Assembly: GCA_001898335.1 (NCBI GenBank) | Contig: MKTS01000013.1 | Coordinates: forward strand, 453,343-517,342 | Direction: 5' to 3' | Source of the DNA: Mucilaginibacter sp. 44-25 | GTDB taxonomy: Bacteria; Bacteroidota; Bacteroidia; Sphingobacteriales; Sphingobacteriaceae | Length of the DNA stretch: 64,000 nucleotides | Shown: piece after piece, positions 7,886 to 15,389 of the stretch | Position numbering within the stretch: position 1 is the first letter of the stretch | How the letters are laid out: each line of letters starts with the position of its first letter | The notes under the pieces: model-generated | What the model was told of the DNA's origin: nothing | Database searches by the model: none | The model's input: the letters and a program-made list of their open reading frames with translations, nothing else | Translations under genes and position numbers: made by a program

Positions 7886-8680
7886 ATGGCAAGCAGAAAC
7901 GGATTGAACCCAAAACTCAGAGGCTCAAAAGGACGTGGATTTAATAGGGCTTTACCCGCGCCGTTTGGATGGGGGAATGGGATAAAAGCGCAGGGAAAGG
8001 GTTGGTTGGAAATACCCCGATTTGTAAATAAGCCGATGTCCAATGAATGGTCGTTTGAGTATTGGGTAGATGCTACGTCATTATATGGTACTCTAAAATG
8101 TATACTATCAATCAATGAGTTTTCAAAAAATAAAAGCTTCTTCATTGATGATTATGGTGGTTCTGTGCAATTTAGTTCAAATTTATACACAGGAGGAAAT
8201 AGTGTTCCAATAAATCCAAGAGTACATGTAGTAGTTACGTTTAAATATGACAGTAAACCGACTAGTGGCCAATCGCAGATTTTTCTTAATGGGAAATTAT
8301 CAACGACTGGATATTTAGATATTGCTTATCCTTTTAACGTCGAAAGGGCCACACTATTTGCAAAAGCTACGACTTCAACCACGCAAACACAAAAATGGCT
8401 GTGCCCTGTCGATGAAATAAGATTTTACAATAAAGTTCTTATGGATAATGAAATTTCTATAAATTACAATGGAGGAATAGGCGGTAATCCATGTGTTACA
8501 GAGAATATCTTTGCTTGGTTTGAGTTCGAAAGGTTTGAATTATTAGATTTTTCCGAATTACAAGATGGAAGCGATATGCGAATTGGCATTAAAGATATTT
8601 CGGGAAATTACAACCACGCAGAAAGCTATATGTTTGTGACAGATCCTACATCTCCAGATTTTGTGTTAACTGCATTTTAA
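7886..8680 (+). CDS. LamG/concanavalin-like phage protein, receptor-binding candidate
   Basis: A 264-residue protein. The N-terminal 45 residues (ASRNGLNPKLRGSKGRGFNRALPAPFGWGNG) are basic and glycine-rich like an anchoring peptide. The remainder has the hallmarks of a LamG/concanavalin-A-like jelly roll: FSFEYWVD-type strand (WSFEYWVDATSL), VHVVVTFKYD, ISQIFLNGKL, and VDEIRFYNKVL near residue 175. These folds bind glycans, so receptor recognition is likely. Base composition shifts sharply to AT-rich about 50 codons into the gene and stays so through the adjacent antisense acyltransferase, indicating exchange of the binding domain. Confidence 0.7.
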   Translation: MASRNGLNPKLRGSKGRGFNRALPAPFGWGNGIKAQGKGWLEIPRFVNKPMSNEWSFEYWVDATSLYGTLKCILSINEFSKNKSFFIDDYGGSVQFSSNLYTGGNSVPINPRVHVVVTFKYDSKPTSGQSQIFLNGKLSTTGYLDIAYPFNVERATLFAKATTSTTQTQKWLCPVDEIRFYNKVLMDNEISINYNGGIGGNPCVTENIFAWFEFERFELLDFSELQDGSDMRIGIKDISGNYNHAESYMFVTDPTSPDFVLTAF

Positions 8681-9745
8681 TTAAATTTTATTTGTCACTT
8701 TCCTTCTGTAGATGCTTATATATTTTTCAAAAAAATATTCTAAAAATATTGCAGTTATTATTAGTATTATAAGTGTTGTTAGTCCAAAACCAAATGGTTT
8801 TGGAAATACTTTAGCTTTTGTAATTCCTATAATTAACGCTTGAGTAATGTAGATTGGATAAGATATATTACCTAAATAACGATCTATTTTACTCTTACTT
8901 GTATGTACAAATGAGATAGGAATTAAAACTATTAAAAAAATAAAAAATATGACTTGGTGATAATAACTATTTGTAAATAGATAAGAGTAAAATATCAAAA
9001 GAAATATCAGTAGAAAATATTGTGTAGACGAAAAATAAACGTTAAACACTCGGTGTCTAACTTTGCTATAAATTTTATATGATATAACTCCGGCCATAAA
9101 AAACATTATTTGCGTCGGAAAAAACATATAATCCCAGGGATGATTTTTATAACCTGAATACCATAGTATCACTCTTATACTGAAACTAATAATCAATAAT
9201 CCTATAGGAATCAATATTTTCCTTCTTACTATATACGGGGCAATTAAATAAAAAATCAATTCAACACTTATTGTCCAAGCAATACTATTAAAGCCCAACA
9301 AGTAAACATTTGGATTAGACTTTTGAAAATTGCTTGTAAAATGTATATCTCCGTTTTTCAATCCTAATAAGAAAGAAAAATCGAGTCCTAGAATAAAAAT
9401 ATTAGACAGTATTAAATATACCCAAGTGCCCATACTCAAAGTACCTGATACAGTATAAGTATGTATAGTTCCTGGGTATCCTAATTTATAAACCACCAAT
9501 CCCCATAAAATCAGAAATACCAAATTAATCCAATACAAAGGGTAGATCTTTAACATTCTATTTACATAAAATGACGTATTATCACTTTTTGAGTACTTTT
9601 CATTTAATACAAGGGACATGTAAAAACCAGATATTACATAAAAACTCTGTACCGCAATATCAGAGGGAATAGTTTTGAAATTGCCTATAGGGGATGTGTG
9701 ACATAAAACAACTATACAAGCTAAAAGGAATCTAATTAGGCCCAT
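8681..9745 (-). CDS. Acyltransferase 3 family membrane protein
   Basis: A 354-residue integral membrane protein with about ten hydrophobic helices. It begins MGLIRFLLACIVVLCHTSPIG, the start of the acyltransferase-3 (OafA/OatA-like) fold with its conserved early His. YVISGFYMSLVL matches the family's FFVISGF motif and FISYPIYITQALI-type sequence (GNISYPIYITQ) matches its C-terminal HxPI region. Such enzymes O-acylate surface polysaccharides. It is convergent with the LamG gene and antisense to the virion operon, with markedly AT-rich codons. This is typical of a phage-carried conversion gene altering the receptor, an inference from context. Confidence 0.8.
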   Translation of the reverse strand: MGLIRFLLACIVVLCHTSPIGNFKTIPSDIAVQSFYVISGFYMSLVLNEKYSKSDNTSFYVNRMLKIYPLYWINLVFLILWGLVVYKLGYPGTIHTYTVSGTLSMGTWVYLILSNIFILGLDFSFLLGLKNGDIHFTSNFQKSNPNVYLLGFNSIAWTISVELIFYLIAPYIVRRKILIPIGLLIISFSIRVILWYSGYKNHPWDYMFFPTQIMFFMAGVISYKIYSKVRHRVFNVYFSSTQYFLLIFLLIFYSYLFTNSYYHQVIFFIFLIVLIPISFVHTSKSKIDRYLGNISYPIYITQALIIGITKAKVFPKPFGFGLTTLIILIITAIFLEYFFEKYISIYRRKVTNKI

Positions 9746-9814
9746 CCATCAAAGATAGAAAATTCAAGAGAGTGTAACAGTTTAACCTTAATCATATATC
9801 CTATTTCAGCCTGT

Positions 9815-10684
9815 TCAATTATAATATGCATCGCGCCAGAAAAGATGCCTAACCGGGCCTATGTAATGTCTGGCAATCCATTCGCCTTTAACCGTATATT
9901 TAAGATCAAACTGCCCGGTTGTACTTAATATATATTTATCGGCAGATAAAGCCGATTTCCCTTTCTGCTTTTGCAAATAGGCAAAAATCGTCTGTTCGCT
10001 TAAATGCTCGGACCGCTCAATCAACACCGGTAATAGTTTATTAATGGTGTCTATATCAGCAGCATCTATTTTCTTGATCAGCATTAATCCGGCGCAGTAA
10101 AAAGGCGGTTCAAGTAAAATATCCAATCCGGATTTTGTGATAAGCTCAAAATCATATCCTGGCTGGTAATCGTATGACATGTGCATACTTAAATTATCCC
10201 TCAATAGAGTGCTTGCATCGCCTATAGGATCTTTCAGCCACAGAACATCCGTGTCAGTGTAAATTAGGGGAGATCGATTATCTGCTATTTGTAAGATAGC
10301 GGCCAGCTTTAAACCCATGGGGTTTTTTGAAGCAAACTCACTTATAAGTGTATTATTTCTTTCGAGGTGGTATCTCACACATTCTTCAGCCATCAGCACA
10401 CTAATTTTTGATGACGGATATAAAGCCAAAATATTCTTGATCTGCGACTCCGGAAAACCAAAATCAACAAACGTATATAAATGCGGTAATTGGCTAAACT
10501 TTTTTTGTATGGAAATAATAACCTGCTTCAGGAATGGATAATGGTCTTTCCCGCAAAGAACAACGTAATTGAATGCAGCTGCAGGCTTGTCTTGCGGCTG
10601 ATAGGTGGAAAAATAAGTTAACCACTTTTTATAAAACAAAACAGGAAAGCGAAAAGCCAGGCTATTTTTTATCCTTCTGAACAT
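9815..10684 (-). CDS. Glycosyltransferase-like protein with DxD motif
   Basis: A 289-residue cytosolic protein. NYVVLCGKDHYPFLKQVIISI is a Rossmann-like opening, and IYTDTDVLWLKDP contains the DxD metal/nucleotide-sugar site (Asp144-Asp146), as in GT8-like or nucleotide-diphospho-sugar transferase families. The C-terminal ARHYIGPVRHLFW carries a His that may complete the active site. Antisense to the phage late genes and next to an acyltransferase, it probably modifies host cell-surface glycan after lysogeny (inference). Its base composition is closer to host than the acyltransferase, so the two may have been acquired separately. Confidence 0.7.
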   Translation of the reverse strand: MFRRIKNSLAFRFPVLFYKKWLTYFSTYQPQDKPAAAFNYVVLCGKDHYPFLKQVIISIQKKFSQLPHLYTFVDFGFPESQIKNILALYPSSKISVLMAEECVRYHLERNNTLISEFASKNPMGLKLAAILQIADNRSPLIYTDTDVLWLKDPIGDASTLLRDNLSMHMSYDYQPGYDFELITKSGLDILLEPPFYCAGLMLIKKIDAADIDTINKLLPVLIERSEHLSEQTIFAYLQKQKGKSALSADKYILSTTGQFDLKYTVKGEWIARHYIGPVRHLFWRDAYYN

Positions 10685-10756
10685 TTACAAGTATATCCAA
10701 TTTGCGCCTTTTCTACTTCTTTCAAAGCCACTTTATTAAAAAAAAACCGACTCATC

Positions 10757-11005
10757 ATGACGTCCATAGAACACCGCCAGCTAAAAGGCATCACCATCAA
10801 AAATATCATTGTTACTATTATAAGCACGGCGAGTATTGTGGCCACTGTGATGGGATCATATTTCCAGTTAAAAACAGATCTGCAGGGAATGCGCGCTTTG
10901 CAGGACTCACAAAACCGGGTTACTGACGTACGTCTTAAAATCCTCGAAAGCCAGGTAGCTATGCTGCAACACCGCGTAGACGAACTTAACAATGCCTCCA
11001 AATAA
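10757..11005 (+). CDS. Small membrane-anchored coiled-coil protein of the lysis block
   Basis: An 82-residue protein: short cytosolic N-terminus, one hydrophobic helix at about residues 15-34 (IIVTIISTASIVATVMGSY), then a predicted coiled coil to the end (LESQVAMLQHRVDELNN). It lies 26 bp before the endolysin gene. Such single-span coiled-coil proteins near endolysins resemble Rz/spanin-like or haemolysin-XhlA-like accessory factors. That role is an inference from position and topology. Confidence 0.6.
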   Translation: MTSIEHRQLKGITIKNIIVTIISTASIVATVMGSYFQLKTDLQGMRALQDSQNRVTDVRLKILESQVAMLQHRVDELNNASK

Positions 11006-11031
11006 GAATACGATTACTACTAACTTTTTTT

Positions 11032-11604
11032 ATGGATAAAAAACTAACCGACCGGCAGCTTTACGATCTGGCAGCGGCTTACGATTATGAATACAGAGCC
11101 CTGAAGGCGATTATTGAGGTAGAAAGCGGTCGTCATGGGTTTTCGCCAATCACAGGTAAACTTATTATTCAATTTGAACCCGCCTGGTTTAAAAGATTCA
11201 AAAAAGACTGGCTGGCAGATACTAAAAATACTACATGGCAGGCTAACAAAGTTGCAGACCAAATACGGGAATGGGAGGCTTTTAACAGCGCGTTCGCCTC
11301 AAGCCCAAACGCCGCCATGAAAAGCACCTCAATAGGCTTAATGCAGGTGATGGGTTTTCACTATGCTTCGATAGGTTTTAAAACCGTTGGGGAGATGTGG
11401 GATTTTGCAAAACAAAGCGAGATGAACCAGGTGGAACTCGCCTTAAGGTTTATAAAAAAATCGCCGGCACTGGATCGTGCTCTTAAAGCTAAGGACTGGC
11501 CTAAAGTAGCCTATTATTATAATGGCGAGTGCTACAAATCTTTTAACTACGATACCAGACTCACCTCTGCTTACGAACAAGCAACAAACTTTAAATCAAT
11601 CTAA
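11032..11604 (+). CDS. Endolysin, N-acetylmuramidase family (DUF3380-like)
   Basis: A 190-residue soluble protein. The early AIIEVESGRHGF provides the catalytic Glu region of muramidases, followed by FEPAWFKRF and the SIGLMQVMGFHYASIGF segment that is conserved in the N-acetylmuramidase family (formerly DUF3380). It cleaves peptidoglycan glycan strands at the end of the lytic cycle. There is no signal peptide, so export depends on the neighbouring holin-like protein, whose gene begins 1 bp after this stop. Start ATG 11032 is the only sensible one, preceded by an AT-rich leader without Shine-Dalgarno. Confidence 0.8.
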   Translation: MDKKLTDRQLYDLAAAYDYEYRALKAIIEVESGRHGFSPITGKLIIQFEPAWFKRFKKDWLADTKNTTWQANKVADQIREWEAFNSAFASSPNAAMKSTSIGLMQVMGFHYASIGFKTVGEMWDFAKQSEMNQVELALRFIKKSPALDRALKAKDWPKVAYYYNGECYKSFNYDTRLTSAYEQATNFKSI

Positions 11605-11605
11605 A

Positions 11606-11842
11606 ATGGAAAAAGCAATTGTGAAATTCGGAGCAGTAAACGCTCCAAAACCGGTGTGGGCAACATGGCTATTCCGGTCTGTAGCTATATTGACCACTGT
11701 AGCAGCCTTTTGGATAGGCGGAACAAAATTAATTACCGATGAAGCCAAAGTTGAAGTAATACTGGCTCTGAAAGCATTAGATATGCTGGTGCTTGGCTTT
11801 AGTAATCTTTTTGGAATAGTGATACCGGAGGAGGAGAAATAA
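11606..11842 (+). CDS. Holin-like small membrane protein
   Basis: A 78-residue protein with a hydrophobic helix at about residues 20-40 (TWLFRSVAILTTVAAFWIG) and a second hydrophobic stretch at 55-72 (LDMLVLGFSNLFGIV), ending in the charged tail EEEK. Size, two spans, charged terminus and location immediately after the endolysin gene fit a class II holin. I chose ATG 11606 because upstream in-frame codons overlap the endolysin gene. Family assignment is by topology only. Confidence 0.6.
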   Translation: MEKAIVKFGAVNAPKPVWATWLFRSVAILTTVAAFWIGGTKLITDEAKVEVILALKALDMLVLGFSNLFGIVIPEEEK

Positions 11843-11843
11843 T

Positions 11844-12233
11844 ATGCTGAAGAAACTATGGGACTGGATCACCGGCGCGGCCGGAAAAATCAAAAATGCT
11901 TTGACATTTGGGAAAGACATCGCCAACGAAATTAAATCGGTAGCTGATAATCCATTATTGGATATTATTGTAAAGCTCACCCCTACCGGTTTGGATGATG
12001 CGGCTTTAGCCGCTTTCAGGACTTTTATGAACGAACTGGTTACAGAACTTAACTGGGCTGATAGCAAACTTGATAACACTGACCCAAAAGCAAAAGCTAT
12101 CATTTTGCACAGTTTATCTGCCGGGGCTGCTTACTGGAAAGCCTTGAATGATGAGATTAACTTAAGCATGCAAACAACATTAAGTACACCACAATTGGTG
12201 TATGATGTAAGTAAAGTAAATTTAAATGCTTAA
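11844..12233 (+). CDS. Last prophage protein, unknown
   Basis: A 129-residue, mostly helical protein starting 1 bp after the holin-like gene stop. The N-terminal MLKKLWDWITGAAGKIKNAL is amphipathic. The rest is soluble and acidic, with no recognised domain. It ends only 5 bp before the tRNA-Leu 3' end, so it marks the prophage right boundary. It is probably co-transcribed with the lysis genes. An accessory lysis or small virion role is possible, but nothing in the sequence decides. Confidence 0.55.
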   Translation: MLKKLWDWITGAAGKIKNALTFGKDIANEIKSVADNPLLDIIVKLTPTGLDDAALAAFRTFMNELVTELNWADSKLDNTDPKAKAIILHSLSAGAAYWKALNDEINLSMQTTLSTPQLVYDVSKVNLNA

Positions 12234-12238
12234 TTCAG

Positions 12239-12322
12239 TGCCCGGAACGAGATTCGAACTCGTACATCCTTACGAATGCCACCCCCTCAAGATGGTGCGT
12301 CTACCAATTTCGCCACCCGGGC
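12239..12322 (-). tRNA. tRNA-Leu(GAG)
   Basis: An 84-nt cloverleaf on the minus strand. Acceptor arms GCCCGGG/TCCGGGC, anticodon stem CCATC/GGTGG around loop TTGAGGG (anticodon GAG), long class-II variable arm, T-loop TTCGAAT, discriminator A. CCA is not encoded. Its 3' end faces the prophage and is the likely integration site. Confidence 0.93.
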
Positions 12323-12375
12323 TTTAAGAAAAGACCACTAAGATAAACCAGGCGGTTTATTTTGTTTACTGGATG

Positions 12376-12459
12376 TGCCCGGAGAGAGACTCGAACTCTC
12401 AAGAGACAATTCTCAACGGCTTCTGAGACCGCAACGTTTACCAATTTCGCCATCCGGGC
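12376..12459 (-). tRNA. tRNA-Leu(CAG)
   Basis: An 84-nt minus-strand cloverleaf. Acceptor GCCCGGA/TCCGGGC, anticodon loop CTCAGAA (anticodon CAG), class-II variable arm, T-loop TTCGAGT. The acceptor and D arms closely resemble the GAG tRNA 53 bp away, so the pair probably arose by tandem duplication and is co-transcribed. Confidence 0.92.
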
Positions 12460-12572
12460 ATTAAGAGGGTGCAAATATAATTTTTTTATCATATTAAGCC
12501 GATATCAAAATTAAATATTTCTGCTTTCCTTACTCACGGGGTATTTTTTATCTTCGATAAATAAGATAGCTC

Positions 12573-13574
12573 ATGCAAAAAGTAAAAATCATTAGTGCCC
12601 TACTCCTGTTCCTGTCATTCGCAGCTAAAAGCCAGTCTGTTATTCCCCTTCAATCTGGCAAGTTAACCAGTATCCGCGGATTATCGGTAGTAGATGACCA
12701 TATTGCCTGGCTTAGCGGAAGCAAAGGCACTGTAGCCTTTACATTAGATGGAGGAAAATCCTGGAGTTGGCAGCAAATTAAGGGATATGAAAAATCTGAT
12801 TTCAGGGATATAGAAGCCTTCTCTGATAAAGAAGCGATCATCATGAGTTCGGGTAGTCCGGCTTATATCTTAAAAACCACCGATGGAGGCATAACCTGGG
12901 CCAAAAAATTTGAACAGGCCGACACTACCTACTTTTTAGATGCGATGGATTTTAAGGATCCTGCGCATGGTTTTGTTTTAGGCGACCCCATTAACGGGAA
13001 ATTTTTGCTGCTAAAAACCGATAATGGCGGAGAAACCTGGTCCCCAGCCCAAAACTCACCAGATGCTTACAAAAATGAAGCGGCCTTTGCGGCCAGCGGA
13101 ACCTGCATACGTACAACTAAGAGCAATATTGTAATAGTTAGTGGTGGTGCAAAAAGCAGATTGATTAGTTCAAACGATGGGGGTAATAATTGGCATTATA
13201 CAGAACTTCCGCTCACAGATGGTACACCAAGCCGGGGTGCGTTTTCTGTAGCGCTTGATGATAAACCGAAAGTTGTTGTGGGAGGAAATTATGCTAAAGA
13301 CAAAATAAAAGATTCTGTTGCAGTATTATTAAATAAAAAAAATAAGCTTTTATTTCCCTCTATTGGTCCCGATGGTTTTCAATCCTCGGTAGAGCATATT
13401 AAAGCTAATGTATATTTATCTACTGGCACTTCCGGTACCAACATAAGTACTGATGGCGGCAACACCTGGAAAAAAATTGACGACAAAAGTTACAACGTTT
13501 GCCGTAAGGCGAAGAACGGAAAATTGGTTTTATTGGCGGGTGACAGAGGGTCTGTGGGTTTATTTAAATTTTAA
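12573..13574 (+). CDS. Secreted YCF48/BNR-repeat beta-propeller protein
   Basis: A 333-residue protein with a cleavable signal peptide (MQKVKIISALLLFLSFAAKSQS). Asp-box (BNR) repeats are visible as S.DGG..W motifs: TLDGGKSWSW, TTDGGITWAK, TDNGGETWSP, SNDGGNNWHY and STDGGNTWKK. This predicts a roughly six-bladed propeller of the YCF48/photosystem-II-stability-like or sialidase-like fold. Periplasmic or outer-surface location is expected. Substrate and role are not deducible. The gene is host chromosomal, isolated between the tRNA-Leu pair and tRNA-Lys, each of which borders a mobile element. Confidence 0.8.
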   Translation: MQKVKIISALLLFLSFAAKSQSVIPLQSGKLTSIRGLSVVDDHIAWLSGSKGTVAFTLDGGKSWSWQQIKGYEKSDFRDIEAFSDKEAIIMSSGSPAYILKTTDGGITWAKKFEQADTTYFLDAMDFKDPAHGFVLGDPINGKFLLLKTDNGGETWSPAQNSPDAYKNEAAFAASGTCIRTTKSNIVIVSGGAKSRLISSNDGGNNWHYTELPLTDGTPSRGAFSVALDDKPKVVVGGNYAKDKIKDSVAVLLNKKNKLLFPSIGPDGFQSSVEHIKANVYLSTGTSGTNISTDGGNTWKKIDDKSYNVCRKAKNGKLVLLAGDRGSVGLFKF

Positions 13575-13627
13575 TATTTTGTGTAATAGGCACTTATTGT
13601 AAACTTTACAATAATTTTAAAATAGAC

Positions 13628-13658
13628 TTGCAAGCAATTACAATTAAGCCTATATTTG
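13628..13658 (+). promoter_or_regulatory. Bacteroidota-type promoter of tRNA-Lys
   Basis: TATATTTG at 13651-13658 matches the Bacteroidota -7 consensus TAnnTTTG. TTG at 13628-13630 lies 20 bp upstream as the -33 element. The expected transcript start near 13665 leaves a 40-nt leader before the tRNA. Confidence 0.65.
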
Positions 13659-13705
13659 CACCACTTTAACGGAAAAGGATAATATAATCCACTAAGTTAA
13701 AATAT

Positions 13706-13778
13706 GATTCCGTAGCTCAGCCGGTAGAGCATAACACTTTTAATGTTGGGGTCCTGGGTTCGAGTCCCAGCGGGATCA
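13706..13778 (+). tRNA. tRNA-Lys(TTT)
   Basis: A 73-nt cloverleaf: acceptor GATTCCG/CGGGATC, D stem GCTC/GAGC, anticodon stem TAACA/TGTTG with loop CTTTTAA (anticodon TTT), T arm CTGGG/CCCAG, discriminator A. CCA is not encoded. An integrase gene begins 304 bp downstream, so the 3' end probably served as the island attachment site. Confidence 0.95.
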
Positions 13779-13822
13779 CAGAGACGAACAGAATACCAGA
13801 GTTCGTAGCCGGTTTTTGAAGT

Positions 13823-13854
13823 AAGAGCCTCTTGAAAAAGAGGCTCTTTTTTGT
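13823..13854 (+). terminator. Rho-independent terminator after tRNA-Lys
   Basis: Perfect 11-bp stem AAGAGCCTCTT (13823-13833) and AAGAGGCTCTT (13838-13848) closed by a GAAA tetraloop, followed by a T run. Confidence 0.85.
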
Positions 13855-13956
13855 TTAAACGCGGTTTTTAGCTTTAAAACCAACTTTTTTCAAATCCATC
13901 CCTCCGCTTTTCTCAAAAATTTCAATACAAGTTAGTTCAATGTAATTCAAAGTAAT

Positions 13957-14005
13957 CGGTGACCTATTCGGTGACCTATACTTTCTTCCGAAATTAGGTC
14001 ACCGA
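13957..14005. promoter_or_regulatory. GGTGACCTA repeat cluster upstream of integrase
   Basis: Two direct copies of CGGTGACCTA (from 13957 and 13969) and one inverted TAGGTCACCGA (13995-14005). The second direct copy and the inverted copy form an 11-bp dyad. The cluster lies 77 bp before the integrase start and could be an integrase arm-type site or operator. The remaining bases of 13779-14081 show no gene. Confidence 0.45.
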
Positions 14006-14081
14006 ATTAATACTGGTGCCTTGTACCGGTTTGATTTTCAGTTTAAAAACGTATGGTTTCAATTTTTTAAACAAAAATCTC

Positions 14082-15326
14082 ATGAAAGTAAATGAAGATC
14101 TTTCTATTTTATTTTGGCTAAAACGCCAAAAAGCCACAAAAGAAGGTTTAGTGCCTATTTATGTCCGTATAACCGTAAAAGGTGGACGGACTGAATTTTC
14201 TTCCGGTAAAAAAGTTCATCCGGATTATTGGGATGAAGAATCGGCAACTGCATTAAGTGGCTGTCCTGAATATAAGCTCATTAATAGCTATATAGTAAAA
14301 ACTAAGGCAGAGTTAGAAATGCATTACAATCAGGTATCCGCTGTAAACAAGAGAGTTCATCCTGATATGATTAAGGAAGCCTATATGCCAAAACAGGTTT
14401 TACAAAAATCATTAATGCAAGCTTTCAAACTGCATAATGATGAATTTGCAGAAAGAGTGAGCAAGAACAAAGGCAGCAGCGGCACTTTGGCGCGATATGA
14501 GCGACTAAAAGATAAGGTGCAGGATTTTCTAAAGAAAAAATACAAACTGGCCGATATGGCCTTAGAAGATATTGAAATGGCACTTGCCGTTAATTTTTTT
14601 CACTATATGACAATGGAAAACATTTGCGACAATACAGCGATGAAATATGTTAAAACCTTAAAGCAAATCATTGATCGTGCAATAGATGAAGGTTGGATAA
14701 AGCATAACACCATATCAGGATTTAAGTGTACCTACAAAGACCCTGACAGGGAAACACTTGAAATGCACGAGTTAGTTGGGATGTATGAAAAAGAAATTGC
14801 TGTAGAACGTTTGGCGGAAGTGCGTGATGTGTATGTGTTTTGCTGCTTTACCGGCTACGCTTATGAAACCGTATATAATCTTGAACCAGCAAATATTTTC
14901 AAAGGCTTGGACGGTAAACTTTGGATTACTAAAGACCGACAAAAGACTGGTGTTGAAGAAACAGTGCCATTATTACCTATCGCCCTGGCAATTATTGAAA
15001 AATACAAAAATCATCCTTATTGCGTAAACGAAAATAAATTACTCCCTGTTAACAGCAACGTTCGATACAATGCCTACATCAAAGAAGTTGCAACAATTTG
15101 CGGTATTAAGAAAGAACTTACCACCCACACTGCAAGACACACTTTTGCAACAACCGTTCTTCTTGAGAATGATGTACCAATAGAAACAGTAGGAAAATTA
15201 TTAGGCCACAAAGATTTACGATCAACTCAAATTTATGCTAAGATTACTAAGCGTAAAATCAGTAATAATATGAAAGTATTGGAAAGTAAAATTTTTAGTG
15301 ACCAGGGGTTATTAAAAGTTTCATAA
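14082..15326 (+). CDS. Tyrosine-family site-specific integrase of the island
   Basis: A 414-residue recombinase. The N-terminal arm-binding domain (SILFWLKRQKATKEGLVPIY, about residues 1-90) is typical of Bacteroidota integrases, followed by a SAM-like core-binding domain (about 110-215) and the catalytic domain. Catalytic residues are visible as H349-x-x-R352 (HTARHTF), H376 (LGHKD) and nucleophile Y385 (TQIYAKI). The first catalytic Arg is not apparent: FTGYAYETVYNL occupies that site, as in some Bacteroidota integrases. ATG 14082 is preferred to GTG 14016, which would add residues unlike the family N-terminus. It adjoins tRNA-Lys, the presumed attachment site. Confidence 0.88.
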   Translation: MKVNEDLSILFWLKRQKATKEGLVPIYVRITVKGGRTEFSSGKKVHPDYWDEESATALSGCPEYKLINSYIVKTKAELEMHYNQVSAVNKRVHPDMIKEAYMPKQVLQKSLMQAFKLHNDEFAERVSKNKGSSGTLARYERLKDKVQDFLKKKYKLADMALEDIEMALAVNFFHYMTMENICDNTAMKYVKTLKQIIDRAIDEGWIKHNTISGFKCTYKDPDRETLEMHELVGMYEKEIAVERLAEVRDVYVFCCFTGYAYETVYNLEPANIFKGLDGKLWITKDRQKTGVEETVPLLPIALAIIEKYKNHPYCVNENKLLPVNSNVRYNAYIKEVATICGIKKELTTHTARHTFATTVLLENDVPIETVGKLLGHKDLRSTQIYAKITKRKISNNMKVLESKIFSDQGLLKVS

Positions 15327-15330
15327 AGCC

Positions 15331-15361
15331 AACTTGATATCACAGATTGTGATATCAAGTT
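15331..15361. terminator. Perfect hairpin downstream of integrase
   Basis: AACTTGATATCACA (15331-15344) pairs perfectly with TGTGATATCAAGTT (15348-15361) across a 3-nt loop. There is only a weak T-rich tail, so it may be a terminator or a protein-binding palindrome. It ends 28 bp before the next gene. Confidence 0.55.
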
Positions 15362-15389
15362 GTTATTACTTTATCAGTTTATTATAATT

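Noticed and set aside
8681..9745. Phage tail gene in the antisense region
   Set aside because: The plus strand has no long open frame here, and the minus-strand product is a clear ten-helix acyltransferase.
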